Shown: piece by piece, positions 44,041 through 53,345 of the stretch | Numbering within the stretch: position 1 is the first letter of the stretch | How the letters are laid out: the number at the start of each line of letters is the position of its first letter | Source: Antiquaquibacter metalliresistens | GTDB taxonomy: Bacteria > Actinomycetota > Actinomycetes > Actinomycetales > Microbacteriaceae | Direction: 5' to 3' | DNA: 64,000 bases | Assembly: GCF_029211225.1 (NCBI RefSeq) | Contig: NZ_JARGEM010000003.1 | Coordinates: forward strand, 62,001 to 126,000 | Translations under genes and position numbers: made by a program | The notes under the pieces: generated by a model | Databases searched by the model: none | What the model was told of the DNA's origin: nothing | Seen by the model: the letters and a program-made list of their open reading frames with translations, nothing else

Positions 44041-45366
44041 ATGAACCCGAGCCCGTCCGCACGTCTGGGTGCCCGCGTCTGGAGCGCCATCGTCGTGCTC
44101 GGCCTCGCCGGCCAGCTGGCGTGGACCGTCGAGAACATGTACCTCAACGTGTTCGTCTACGACACCATCACCGACGACCCGGGCGTGATAGCCCTGCTCG
44201 TGGCGCTGTCGGCGATCACCGCCACCCTCGCCACCATCGTGATCGGCGCCTGGTCGGACCGCACCGGCCGCCGCCGCGTGTTCGTCGCGGTCGGCTACGT
44301 GCTGTGGGGCCTGTCGACCGCAGCCTTCGGCTTCGTCTCGCCCGAGACCGCCGCGGCGCTGCTGCCGGGGCTGGATGCCGTGACCGCCGCGATCGTCACG
44401 ATCGTGCTGCTCGACTGCCTCATGTCGTTCCTCGGCTCCGGCGCGAACGACGCCGCGTTCCAGGCGTGGGTGACCGACACGACCGTGCCCGCGAACCGCG
44501 GCCGGGTGGACGGGGTGCTCTCGATCATGCCGCTGCTGGGCATGCTCATCGTGTTCGGTGCGCTGGATGGCCTCACCCGCGCCGGCGAATGGCGCACCTT
44601 CTTCGGCGTGGTCGGCCTCGCCACCGCGGTGGTGGGACTCATCGCCGCGTTCACCGTGCGCGACCGCGCCCCGGGCATCCGCGACGGGGGTGCGTTCTCC
44701 GACCTGATCTACGGGCTGCGGCCCTCCACGGTGCGCAGGCACCCACGGCTCTACGAGCTGCTCGTGCTGCTGGCGGTGGTGGGCATCAGCACCCAGGTGT
44801 TCCTGCCGTTCCTCATCATCTACCTGCAGCGCACCCTGCGCATCGACGGCTACGCGATCGTGTTGGGCGTCGTGCTGATCGTCGCCTCCGTCGTCAGTGT
44901 GCTCGGCGGCCGGGTGATCGACCGGGTGGGCAAGCTGCGGGCGATCCTGCCCTCGATCGGCATCCTGGCCGCGGGGCTCATCGGCATGTTCTTCGTGCGC
45001 GACATGCTCGGCGTGATCATCGCCGGCAGCGTGATGATGAGCGGTTTCATGCTCTCCTTCGCCGCGATCACGGCGACGATCCGCGACCACACCCCCGCCG
45101 ACCGCGCGGGCACCGTACAGGGGCTGCGCATGATCTTCGCGATCATGATCCCGATGATCCTCGGGCCGATCATCGGCGCGTCCGTGATCGTCGGTGCGGG
45201 GGAGACCTACCTCGACCTGGGCGTCGAGAAGCAGGTGCCGACCGCCTGGATCTTCATCGCGGCGGCCGTGGTGCTCGTGTTCACGGTGCCGTTGGTGGCG
45301 ATCGTGCGGCGCTCGGCTCGGCGCGCCGAGGAGCGGCACGAGCAGCCGGAGGCGGCCGAGCGGTGA
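44041..45366 (+). CDS. MFS transporter
   Basis: 441 residues with 12 predicted helices and the MFS loop GAWSDRTGRRRVFVAVGYV between TM2 and TM3. The perfect AAGGAGG ribosome site is 6 nt before the ATG. The next gene overlaps it by 4 bp and encodes a GH2 glycosidase, so the likely cargo is a galactoside or related sugar. No regulator is linked to it. Confidence 0.9.
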   Translation: MNPSPSARLGARVWSAIVVLGLAGQLAWTVENMYLNVFVYDTITDDPGVIALLVALSAITATLATIVIGAWSDRTGRRRVFVAVGYVLWGLSTAAFGFVSPETAAALLPGLDAVTAAIVTIVLLDCLMSFLGSGANDAAFQAWVTDTTVPANRGRVDGVLSIMPLLGMLIVFGALDGLTRAGEWRTFFGVVGLATAVVGLIAAFTVRDRAPGIRDGGAFSDLIYGLRPSTVRRHPRLYELLVLLAVVGISTQVFLPFLIIYLQRTLRIDGYAIVLGVVLIVASVVSVLGGRVIDRVGKLRAILPSIGILAAGLIGMFFVRDMLGVIIAGSVMMSGFMLSFAAITATIRDHTPADRAGTVQGLRMIFAIMIPMILGPIIGASVIVGAGETYLDLGVEKQVPTAWIFIAAAVVLVFTVPLVAIVRRSARRAEERHEQPEAAER

Positions 45367-47123
45367 GCCTGCTGACGTCGTGGGGTCGTGACCTCGACGC
45401 CGAGAGCGTGCTGGGCGAGCATCCCCGTCCGCAGCTCGTGCGCGAGGGCTGGCGCGTGCTCAATGGCTGGTGGGACTGCGCGTTCACCGCGGCCGAAGCG
45501 GGGCGTCCGGCCGACTGGACGCAGCGCATCCTGGTGCCGTTCTCGCCGGAGGCGCCGCTGTCGGGCGTCGGTCGACGGCTGACGGCGGGGGAGGCGCTCT
45601 GGTACCGGCGCACGATCGAGGCCGCGCCGCCCGGACGACGCGTGCTGCTGCACTTCGGCGCGGTCGACCGGCACACCACGGTCTGGATCGACGACGTCGA
45701 GATCGGGCGGCACGACGATGGCTACCTGCCCTTCGACTTCGAGGTCACCGCGGCCCTCGCCGCGCCCGGCCCGCACGAGCTGGTGGTGCGGGTGACCGAT
45801 CCGACCGACGCCGAGCCGGGGGCGCGCGGCAAGCAGTCCAGCACGCCCGGCGGCATCTGGTACACCCCGCAGTCCGGCATCTGGCAGACCGTGTGGACCG
45901 AGACGGTGCCGCAGCGCCACGTCGAGCGACTGCACCTCGACCCCCTGCTCGAGCAGAGCGCGGTGCGCGTCACCGTGCACGCCGAGGCGGGCGCGCCCGC
46001 GCGGGTTCGGGTGCTCGCGGCGGGACGCGTGGTCGCCGAGGCGCAGGTGCCGGTGGGTGAGGCCACCGAGCTGACCCTGGCCGAGGTGCGCGCCTGGTCG
46101 CCAGCGGACCCATTCCTCTACGACGTCGAGGTCGAGCTCGGCGACGACCGCGTGCGCAGCTACTTCGGGTTGCGCAGCCTCGGCACCGTCACCGGCCGCG
46201 ACGGGATGCGACGGCTCACCCTCAACGGCGCCCCCATCCTGCACGCCGGACTCCTGGACCAGGGCTACTGGCCCGACGGCCTGCTCACCCCGCCCTCGGA
46301 CGCGGCGATGATCCACGACATCCAGACCGCTCGCGATCTCGGGTTCACCATGTTGCGCAAGCACATCAAGATCGAGCCGGCCCGCTGGTACCACCACTGC
46401 GACCGGCTCGGCATGCTGGTGTGGCAGGACATGGTCAACGGCGGGGGCAAGTACCGTCCGTCCCTCATCACGGTGCCCGCGTTCCTGCCCTGGTGGCGCC
46501 TCGACGACCGCAAGCACCGTCGCTGGTTCGCGCGCGACGACGCCGCGGATCGGGCCGCGTTCCGTGAGGCCACGCGGCGCACCGTCGACCTGCTGCGGGA
46601 TGCGCCCTCGGTGGTGCTCTGGGTGCCGCAGAACGAGGGCTGGGGGCAGTTCGACTCCCTCGACATCGCCCGCGAGGTGCGCGAGCTCGACCCGAGCCGT
46701 CCCATCGATCACGTCAGCGGCTGGCACGACCAGGGTGGCGGCGACCTCGCGAGCCTGCACGTGTACTTCCGCCGGTTCCGCATGCCCTCGCGGCGCCGGG
46801 TGCGCGGGCGCGCGGTGGCGCTGACGGAGTTCGGCGGCTACAGCCTGCCGATTCCGGGGCACCGCTTCAGCGAGCGCGAGTTCGGATACAAGCGGTTCCG
46901 GGATGCGGCGGCGTTCCGTGCCGCGATCGAGAAGCTCTGGCGCCGGGAGCTCGAGCCCGCGGTGCGGGCCGGGCTCGCGGCGTTCGTGTACACCCAGTTG
47001 AGCGATGTGGAGGACGAGGTGAACGGCGTGATCAGCTACGACCGGGAGGTGCTCAAGCTCGACCCGCAGCGCATGCGCGAGTTGAACGCCGAGCTCGCGG
47101 CCGCGTTCGGGGTCGGAGCATGA
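45363..47123 (+). CDS. GH2 glycoside hydrolase (beta-galactosidase type)
   Basis: 586 residues from the GTG overlapping the MFS stop. The sugar-binding domain has WYRRTIEAAPPGRRVLLHFG, then an Ig-like domain, then the TIM barrel. Acid/base Glu425 is in VPQNEGWG and nucleophile Glu489 in LTEFGGYS. It cleaves beta-galactosides, beta-glucuronides or relatives in the cytoplasm after uptake by the MFS protein. No signal peptide. Confidence 0.9.
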   Translation: MSLLTSWGRDLDAESVLGEHPRPQLVREGWRVLNGWWDCAFTAAEAGRPADWTQRILVPFSPEAPLSGVGRRLTAGEALWYRRTIEAAPPGRRVLLHFGAVDRHTTVWIDDVEIGRHDDGYLPFDFEVTAALAAPGPHELVVRVTDPTDAEPGARGKQSSTPGGIWYTPQSGIWQTVWTETVPQRHVERLHLDPLLEQSAVRVTVHAEAGAPARVRVLAAGRVVAEAQVPVGEATELTLAEVRAWSPADPFLYDVEVELGDDRVRSYFGLRSLGTVTGRDGMRRLTLNGAPILHAGLLDQGYWPDGLLTPPSDAAMIHDIQTARDLGFTMLRKHIKIEPARWYHHCDRLGMLVWQDMVNGGGKYRPSLITVPAFLPWWRLDDRKHRRWFARDDAADRAAFREATRRTVDLLRDAPSVVLWVPQNEGWGQFDSLDIAREVRELDPSRPIDHVSGWHDQGGGDLASLHVYFRRFRMPSRRRVRGRAVALTEFGGYSLPIPGHRFSEREFGYKRFRDAAAFRAAIEKLWRRELEPAVRAGLAAFVYTQLSDVEDEVNGVISYDREVLKLDPQRMRELNAELAAAFGVGA

Positions 47124-48130
47124 TCATCGAGCGGGAGCTCACGACGGCGGTGTCGCTCACCGACGCGCGGGGGCGGCTGAACCCCTCCGCGGTGGGGTGG
47201 ACGCGGCATCCCATCCACGACACCGCGGGCATCGGCGGCCGGCACGGCTGGGGTCGCAACAAGCGGTGGGAGTACTGGTCGGTCATCACGCCGAGGCACA
47301 TCGTCTCGCTCACGGTCTCCTCGATCGACTACGCGGGCGTCTCCGAGGTGTGGGTCTTCGACCGGGAGACCGGGGCGGAGCACCAGCGCGTGGTGATCGC
47401 CCCGTTCGCGCGCGGCACCGTGCTGCCGCCCAGCCTTGCCACCGGCCCGTCGTCGGTGCGGGTCAAGGACCTCGAGATCGACATCGACGAGCTCGCCGAC
47501 GGCACCAGGCTGCGGGTGCGCATCCCCGGGGTGGAGGCCGACCTGGTCGCGGCGACCCCGGCGGGGCAGGAGAGCCTCGGCGTGGTCGTGCCGTGGTCGC
47601 CGACGCGATTCCAGTACACGGTGAAGGATGTCGCCCGCCCCACGACCGGGACGCTCACCGTCGACGGCGCCACCTATCCCGTCGGCGGCACCGCGGGCGA
47701 GGCCTGGGCGGTGCTCGACCACGGACGCGGCCGCTGGCCCTACGACGTGCGCTGGAACTGGGGTGCCGGCAGCGGCATCGTCGACGGTCACCGCATCGGC
47801 GTGCAGGTCGGCGGGCAGTGGACGGTCGGCAGCGGCTCCACCGAGAACGCGCTCTTCGTCGATGGCAGGCTGCACAAGATCTCGGAGGAGCTCAGCTGGC
47901 ACTTCGATGCCGCCGACTGGCTCGCCCCCTGGAGTGTGCGTGGCGAGCTCGCCGACCTGAGCTTCCAGCCCTTCCACGACAAGGCCTCGCGCACCGCGCT
48001 CGGCATCATCTCCACCCGCACCGATCAGTGCTTCGGGCACTGGTCGGGGTGGATGGCCGCCGACGACGGCGAGCGGGTGCGCGTCGACGGCGTGGTGGGC
48101 TGGGCGGAAGACGTGCGCAACCGCTGGTGA
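47120..48130 (+). CDS. DUF2804 protein
   Basis: 336 residues matching DUF2804: AVSLTDARGRLNPSAVGWTR at the start, WGRNKRWEYWSVITP, and YDVRWNWGAGSGIVDG then DGRLHKISEELSW. It is a beta-rich soluble protein of unknown activity. It overlaps the GH2 stop (ATGA), forming a three-gene unit with the MFS transporter. A lipocalin-like carrier or enzyme role is possible but unproven. Confidence 0.85.
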   Translation: MIIERELTTAVSLTDARGRLNPSAVGWTRHPIHDTAGIGGRHGWGRNKRWEYWSVITPRHIVSLTVSSIDYAGVSEVWVFDRETGAEHQRVVIAPFARGTVLPPSLATGPSSVRVKDLEIDIDELADGTRLRVRIPGVEADLVAATPAGQESLGVVVPWSPTRFQYTVKDVARPTTGTLTVDGATYPVGGTAGEAWAVLDHGRGRWPYDVRWNWGAGSGIVDGHRIGVQVGGQWTVGSGSTENALFVDGRLHKISEELSWHFDAADWLAPWSVRGELADLSFQPFHDKASRTALGIISTRTDQCFGHWSGWMAADDGERVRVDGVVGWAEDVRNRW

Positions 48131-48131
48131 G

Positions 48132-48941
48132 TCACTGCCGTTCGAGCTGACGGCGCAGGATGTCGAAGCCCGCGCGCGGGAACTCCGACCAGCCGTGCGC
48201 GAGCTCGCGTTCGGCCAGATCGAGGAGGGCGCGCGCAGCATCGTCGACCGGGAGGCGCACGGTGCGCTCGAGCGTCTCGCCGATGCCCGGGTGCACGACC
48301 TCGAAGCGTCGGCGCGGGTCGAGCGGGTCCAGGCGGGTTGCGTCGCCGGGCAGTCGCGCGGCGATGGCTCGCGCGAGGTGGTTGACCGCTTCGAAGCGCA
48401 CGAGACCGGATGCGCTGAGCGTCTCGCCTCGCCGAGCGCGACCGAGGCCGGAGTGCACCTGGGTGAGGAAGAGGCGGATCTCGCGGGCGGCATCCACCTC
48501 GCCCTCAGGGCGGCTGGCGGCCACGGCAGCGGCGGCGGCGTGCACGGTCTCGTCACCGACGAGCACCTCGATGGGCGCCCCGGCCCAGGTGGCGAAGGAG
48601 CGCACATCGGCGATGCCGAACTCGAGCCGGTGGCCATTGTCGTAGATCACCTTGACGCCCCCGTGATGTTCGACGACCGAGAGTGCGATCGACGCGGCGT
48701 TCGGCAACCAGGAAAGGCTCGCGCGGTAGCGCTCTTCCACGCCGGTCTCCGTGAGCCAGGCGAAGTCGTGATCGGACCACTCGTCGGCCCTCACACGGTG
48801 CGCCGTGGAGCCGAAGGCGACGAGGCCGACCACTGCGGGGGAGCGGCGCGCGGTCTCGGTCAACTCATCGAGGAAGGCCAGGAACTCGGGTGATGTGGTC
48901 ACGATCGCCTCCAGCGACGTTGACAGTGGGCGTGACTTCAT
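48132..48941 (-). CDS. nucleotidyltransferase-fold protein
   Basis: 269 residues. The NTase core is VGLVAFGSTAHRVRADEWSD followed by HDFAWLTE: G-S ... D-x-D of the polymerase-beta superfamily. The C-terminal half is helical. It resembles aminoglycoside/streptomycin adenylyltransferase-like proteins but lacks a clear drug-specific block, so the substrate is open. The start is divergent from the ROK regulator; the 53-bp gap holds the ROK operator palindrome. Confidence 0.8.
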   Translation of the reverse strand: MKSRPLSTSLEAIVTTSPEFLAFLDELTETARRSPAVVGLVAFGSTAHRVRADEWSDHDFAWLTETGVEERYRASLSWLPNAASIALSVVEHHGGVKVIYDNGHRLEFGIADVRSFATWAGAPIEVLVGDETVHAAAAAVAASRPEGEVDAAREIRLFLTQVHSGLGRARRGETLSASGLVRFEAVNHLARAIAARLPGDATRLDPLDPRRRFEVVHPGIGETLERTVRLPVDDAARALLDLAERELAHGWSEFPRAGFDILRRQLERQ

Positions 48942-48960
48942 TCTAGAGTTTATTTAGTTC

Positions 48961-48977
48961 TGAACAAAGAGTGTTCA
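48961..48977. promoter_or_regulatory. palindromic operator in front of the ROK regulator
   Basis: TGAACA AAGAG TGTTCA, perfect 6-bp arms, 5-nt spacer. It lies between the divergent NTase-like gene and the ROK gene, just before the ribosome site. Confidence 0.75.
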
Positions 48978-48994
48978 CGAAGGAGCAAGGGTCA

Positions 48995-50212
48995 ATGGCG
49001 TCTCGCCCCGCAGCACGAACCGATGTGAATCGGTCGGCCATTCTCGCCTTCCTCGGTGCACAGGGTCCGGCCTCGCGCGCCGACCTCGCCCGGGCCCTCA
49101 ACGTGTCTCCGGCGCTCATGACTGCCCTCACGAAAGACCTCATCGCCGACGGCCTCCTGGTCGAGCTGGACCACTCTCCATCGCAGGGCGGACGGCCGGC
49201 GCGGATGCTGGGGCTCGTGTCATCCGCGGGCCGTGCGGTCGGCGTGAAGGTCGTCGCCGACCACGTGGCCTTCGTCGAGGTGGGAATCGACGGGGCCGTG
49301 CGCCGGTCGGCCAGTGAGCCCTTTGACGCCTCCGCCACCACCCTGCTCGGGGACCTCACCGCGCTGCTTCGCCGCTTCATCGCGGGGGGCTCGAACGAGC
49401 CGCTGCTCGGCATCGGCGTCGGCGTGCCCGGCAGCGTCGACCGGCAGGGCAACGGTCTCGTCGACTCCTCGCAGCTCGGCTGGCAGCAGGTGCCCATCGG
49501 GGCGACCCTGCGCCGGGAGTTCTCGCTGCCCGTGCTGGTCGAGAACAACGTGAACGCCCTCGCCGTGGCCGAGCGTCTCTACGGGGTGGGCCGACAGCAC
49601 GAGAACTTCCTCGTCGTCACCATCGGCACCGGCGTCGGAGCGGGCATCGTCGTCGACGGTGTCGTGTTGCGCGGCAACGCGGGTGGAGCGGGCGAGATCG
49701 GTCACATCCCGGTCGCGGAGACCGGGCCGCTGTGCAGCTGCGGCAATCGCGGCTGCCTCGAGTCCTTCATCGGGGAGGCATCGCTCGTGGCGCAGGCGCG
49801 CGAGCGCGGCGTGATCGGCCCCACGAGCGGGATGGCGGCCCTGAGAGCCGAGGCGGATGCGGGCAACCCGAGCGCCACGGCCATCTTCAGCGAGGCGGGG
49901 CACCTGCTGGGCCGGGCGCTGGCGGGCATCATCCACACCCTCGACCCGGAGATCGTGATCGTGCTCGGCGAGGGCACCGCGGCATGGAAGCACTGGTCGT
50001 TCGGGTTCGAGCCGGCCTTGCGTGCGGCGCTGATCTCTTCGCGCCGCGGCATCCCGGTGGCCGTGGAGACCTGGCAGGACGAGAGTTGGGCGCAGGGTGC
50101 CGCGGCGATCGTGCTCGCCACCCCGTTCGACTCCGACGGCCTCGCCGGGGATCAGGGTCGACTGGTGCGAGAGCGACTGGTCGAGCAATCGAGCCCGCAG
50201 GACACACCGTGA
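48995..50212 (+). CDS. ROK-family transcriptional repressor
   Basis: 405 residues from the ATG at 48995 (AAGGAG upstream). An N-terminal winged helix (ILAFLGAQGPASRADLARAL) precedes the ROK kinase-like domain with TIGTGVGAGIVVDG, GGAGEIGHIPV and the zinc motif CSCGNRGCLES. The likely ligand is a glucose-type sugar. It overlaps the permease gene by 4 bp, so it is in the operon it probably represses through TGAACA-N5-TGTTCA. Confidence 0.92.
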   Translation: MASRPAARTDVNRSAILAFLGAQGPASRADLARALNVSPALMTALTKDLIADGLLVELDHSPSQGGRPARMLGLVSSAGRAVGVKVVADHVAFVEVGIDGAVRRSASEPFDASATTLLGDLTALLRRFIAGGSNEPLLGIGVGVPGSVDRQGNGLVDSSQLGWQQVPIGATLRREFSLPVLVENNVNALAVAERLYGVGRQHENFLVVTIGTGVGAGIVVDGVVLRGNAGGAGEIGHIPVAETGPLCSCGNRGCLESFIGEASLVAQARERGVIGPTSGMAALRAEADAGNPSATAIFSEAGHLLGRALAGIIHTLDPEIVIVLGEGTAAWKHWSFGFEPALRAALISSRRGIPVAVETWQDESWAQGAAAIVLATPFDSDGLAGDQGRLVRERLVEQSSPQDTP

Positions 50213-51156
50213 GCGTCTCGACCCTGCAGACGAGTCTCGTCGACCGATCCGCGCCCGCCCCTGTTCGCCCGGTGCGCCGCGCCGGCACGCGCGCCCGCTA
50301 CGCGCTCACCGTGCTCGCATTCCTGCTGCCGAGCGCCATCCCGCTCACGCTCTTCGTGCTCGGGCCCATGATCGCCGCAGCGTGGGTGAGCCTCAACGAG
50401 TGGAACCTCATCGCGCCGATGCGTTTCGTCGGCCTCGAGAATTTCGCCACCCTGCTCAGCGATCCCACGACCGGCGAGGTGTTCCTGCACACCGTCTTCT
50501 ACATCGTCGGCTACCTGCCGCTGGTCTATCTCGGCGGTCTCGCGCTCGCCCTCGCGCTCAACACGGCGCTCAAGGGGCGGTCGTTCCTGCGCGGCGTGTA
50601 CTTCCTGCCGGTCGTCACGAGCTGGATCGTCGTCGCCCTCGTGTGGCGCTGGCTGCTCAACCCCAGCAACGGCATCGTCAACAGCGCGCTCGCCGCAGTC
50701 GGGATCGAAGGCCCCGGGTGGTGGACCGACCCGCTCTGGGCGATGCCGTCGATCATCATCGCCTCGGCGTGGAAAGACCTCGGCTTCGTCATGGTCATCC
50801 TGCTCGCGGGACTGCAGGCGATCGACCCCGACCTTTACGACGCGGCGAAGATGGATGGTGCGGGCTGGTGGCGTCGGCTGTTCAGCGTGACGCTGCCCCT
50901 GTTGTCGCCGTCGACCTTCTTCGTGCTCGTCATCTCGCTCATCAACGGCTTCCAGGTCTTCGACCAGGTGTACGCGATGACCGGCGGTGGCCCGAACGGC
51001 GCGAGCGAGGTCGTGGTGCAGCGCATCTACGACCTGACCTTCCGCTACGGACAGGCGGGGGAGGCGGCCGCACTGTCGTGGATGCTCTTCATCGTCATCC
51101 TCGCCGTCACGCTCGTGCAGGTGCGCGGCCAGCGTCGGTGGGTGAACTATGGGTAG
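50209..51156 (+). CDS. sugar ABC transporter permease (MalF/CUT1 type)
   Basis: 315 residues from the GTG overlapping the ROK stop. Six membrane helices, and the coupling loop DLYDAAKMDGAGWWRRLFSV (EAA motif). It imports an oligosaccharide with the second permease and the lipoprotein. No ATPase gene lies in the cluster, so a shared MsiK-type ATPase is expected. Overlaps the next permease by 8 bp. Confidence 0.94.
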   Translation: MSVSTLQTSLVDRSAPAPVRPVRRAGTRARYALTVLAFLLPSAIPLTLFVLGPMIAAAWVSLNEWNLIAPMRFVGLENFATLLSDPTTGEVFLHTVFYIVGYLPLVYLGGLALALALNTALKGRSFLRGVYFLPVVTSWIVVALVWRWLLNPSNGIVNSALAAVGIEGPGWWTDPLWAMPSIIIASAWKDLGFVMVILLAGLQAIDPDLYDAAKMDGAGWWRRLFSVTLPLLSPSTFFVLVISLINGFQVFDQVYAMTGGGPNGASEVVVQRIYDLTFRYGQAGEAAALSWMLFIVILAVTLVQVRGQRRWVNYG

Positions 51157-51967
51157 ACGCCGCCTGGGGTGGATCGCACTCCACGTCATCGTCGTGCTCG
51201 GCGCGATCGCGATGTTCTTCCCGTTCCTGTGGACGATCATCACCTCGATCAGCCCCGGGGTCGGACTCACGGTCACTCCCGCGCTCTTCCCGGAGAACCC
51301 CTCGCTCGAGGCGTACGCGCGGCTGTTCGCGGAGCGGCCGTTCGGTCGGGTCATCCTGAACAGCCTCGGGCTCGCGATCGCGACGACGCTCGTGCAGCTG
51401 GTCACCAGCTCGACGGCGGCCTACGCCTTCAGCCGCCTGCCGTTCCGGGGTCGCGGCGCCGTCTTCGCCGTGTACCTGGCCACCATGATGATCCCGCTGC
51501 AGGTGCTCATCGTTCCGCTGTTCGTCGAGCTGAAGACCTTCGGGCTGCTGAACACCTACCTCGGTGCCCTGCTGCCGACCTTTGCGAGCGCGTTCGGCAT
51601 CTTCCTGCTGCGGCAGGCCATCAACCAGGTGCCTCGGGAGCTCGACGAAGCGGCGACGCTCGATGGTGCCGGCCACTTCCGCATCTTCTGGACCATCGTG
51701 CTCCCCAACATCCGCCCGGCGCTCGCGACCCTGACGGTCTTCGCGTTCATGGGCAGCTGGAACAGCTTCCTCTGGCCGCTCGTTGTGCTGCGCAAGCCCG
51801 AGTTGCAGACCCTGCCCATCGCGCTCGCGGGGCTCCAGGGGCAGTACACCACCGAGTGGGACATCATCATGGCCGGCTCCGTCGTGAGCATCCTGCCGAT
51901 GCTCGCGCTCTACATCTTCGCCCAGAAGTACGTCATCCAGGGCGTGGCCAGCTCGGGGATCAAGTGA
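51149..51967 (+). CDS. sugar ABC transporter permease (MalG/CUT1 type)
   Basis: 272 residues, six helices, coupling loop ELDEAATLDGAGHFRIFWTI. It pairs with the first permease. The family imports maltose-type and other oligosaccharides. ATG at 51149, overlapping the first permease by 8 bp. Confidence 0.94.
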   Translation: MGRRRLGWIALHVIVVLGAIAMFFPFLWTIITSISPGVGLTVTPALFPENPSLEAYARLFAERPFGRVILNSLGLAIATTLVQLVTSSTAAYAFSRLPFRGRGAVFAVYLATMMIPLQVLIVPLFVELKTFGLLNTYLGALLPTFASAFGIFLLRQAINQVPRELDEAATLDGAGHFRIFWTIVLPNIRPALATLTVFAFMGSWNSFLWPLVVLRKPELQTLPIALAGLQGQYTTEWDIIMAGSVVSILPMLALYIFAQKYVIQGVASSGIK

Positions 51968-52022
51968 GCCCCGCAGCCGAGGAACACAGCACCACAACCA
52001 CCATCGAAGGAGATACCGCACC

Positions 52023-53261
52023 ATGAATCGCACACTGCTGGCCACCGCCGGGATCGTGGGCATCGCCGCCCTCGTTCTCACCGGTTGCACGACCCAGGCC
52101 GACGACGGCCCGGTCACGATCACGTACACCAACTTCATCTCGAACGACGGCAACGAGGAGAACCTCCAGGCCATCGTCGACGCGTTCGAGGCGGAGAACC
52201 CCGACATCACGGTCGAGGTCACGACGCTGCCCTACGGCGACTACGGCACCGCGCTGCAGACCGACCTCGCGGCCGGAACCGTCTCCGACGTGTTCGACAT
52301 CGAGTACTCCAACTACGCCGCCTACCAGGCCAACGGCGTGCTCGCCCCGCTCGAGGTCGCCAACCCGGAGGCGTACCGCCAGTCGCTGCTCGAGGCGTAC
52401 TCGACCGACGGCACCTCGTACGCCTTGCCGAGCTCCTTCTCGGATGTCGTGCTCTACTACAACGCCGACCTGTTCGACGCTGCCGGGCTCGAGTACCCGA
52501 ACAGCGACTGGACGTGGGCCGATGAGAAGGCCGCGGCCGAGGCGCTGACCGACCAGGCCGCCGGTGTCTGGGGCGACCACCAGCCGATCAGCTTCTACGA
52601 GTACTACAAGGTGCTCGCACAGAACGGCGGCCAGTTCCTCAACGACGACAAGACCGCCGTCGCCTTCAACACCCCCGAAGGCATCGAGGCCGCCGAATGG
52701 CTCGTGAACAAGAGCGGCACCGTGATGCCGACGATCGAGCAGGGCCAGGGCACCGCCGACTTCGACACCAACCTGTTCAAGGATGGCAAGCTCGCGATGC
52801 TGCACACCGGCATCTGGGTGTTCGGCTCGGTCGCCGACGTGCCGTTCAACTGGGACATCGCCGTCGAGCCCGGCAACACCGTGCAGGCCAGCGCCGTGTT
52901 CTCCAACGCCGTCGGCGTCTCCGCGACCTCCGAGCACATCGAGGCGGCGACCAAGTGGGCCGAGTTCCTGACCTCCTCCGACGTCATGGTGCAGACCCGC
53001 CTCGACGCCGGCTGGGAACTGCCGCCCATCTCGGATGAGGCGCAGCTCGCCACGTACCTCGACAAGGGCAAGCCCGCGAACCGCCAGGCGGTCTTCGACT
53101 CGCTCGACGGCATCGCGCTGCCGCCCGTGGTCGCGAACGGCCAGACCGAGATGCAGGACATCATCGGCGAGGAGCTCGTCGAGGCCCAGGCCGGTCGCAA
53201 GACCGTCGAGGAGGCTCTCGCATCCGCCGAGGAGCGCATCAACGCCGTCATCGGCGGATAG
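52023..53261 (+). CDS. extracellular sugar-binding lipoprotein (SBP family 1)
   Basis: 412 residues. Signal peptide with lipobox LVLTGCTTQ (Cys about 22). The mature protein has ITYTNFISNDGNEENLQAIV and DVFDIEYSNYAAYQANGVLA, typical of CUT1 solute-binding proteins. It captures the sugar for the two permeases. GGAG precedes the ATG. GH15 and GH31 genes follow, so the cargo is probably an alpha-linked oligosaccharide. Confidence 0.94.
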   Translation: MNRTLLATAGIVGIAALVLTGCTTQADDGPVTITYTNFISNDGNEENLQAIVDAFEAENPDITVEVTTLPYGDYGTALQTDLAAGTVSDVFDIEYSNYAAYQANGVLAPLEVANPEAYRQSLLEAYSTDGTSYALPSSFSDVVLYYNADLFDAAGLEYPNSDWTWADEKAAAEALTDQAAGVWGDHQPISFYEYYKVLAQNGGQFLNDDKTAVAFNTPEGIEAAEWLVNKSGTVMPTIEQGQGTADFDTNLFKDGKLAMLHTGIWVFGSVADVPFNWDIAVEPGNTVQASAVFSNAVGVSATSEHIEAATKWAEFLTSSDVMVQTRLDAGWELPPISDEAQLATYLDKGKPANRQAVFDSLDGIALPPVVANGQTEMQDIIGEELVEAQAGRKTVEEALASAEERINAVIGG

Positions 53262-53345
53262 CACGACGGGTCCCGGCGTCCTCGCGACGCCGGGACCCAC
53301 CCCTGCACCTGACTTCCACCACCACACACGAAGGACCTCGACGGC

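Noticed and set aside
45207-46862. 551-codon - strand frame opposite the GH2 gene
   Set aside because: Shadow frame; the GH2 protein has both catalytic Glu and full-length family match.
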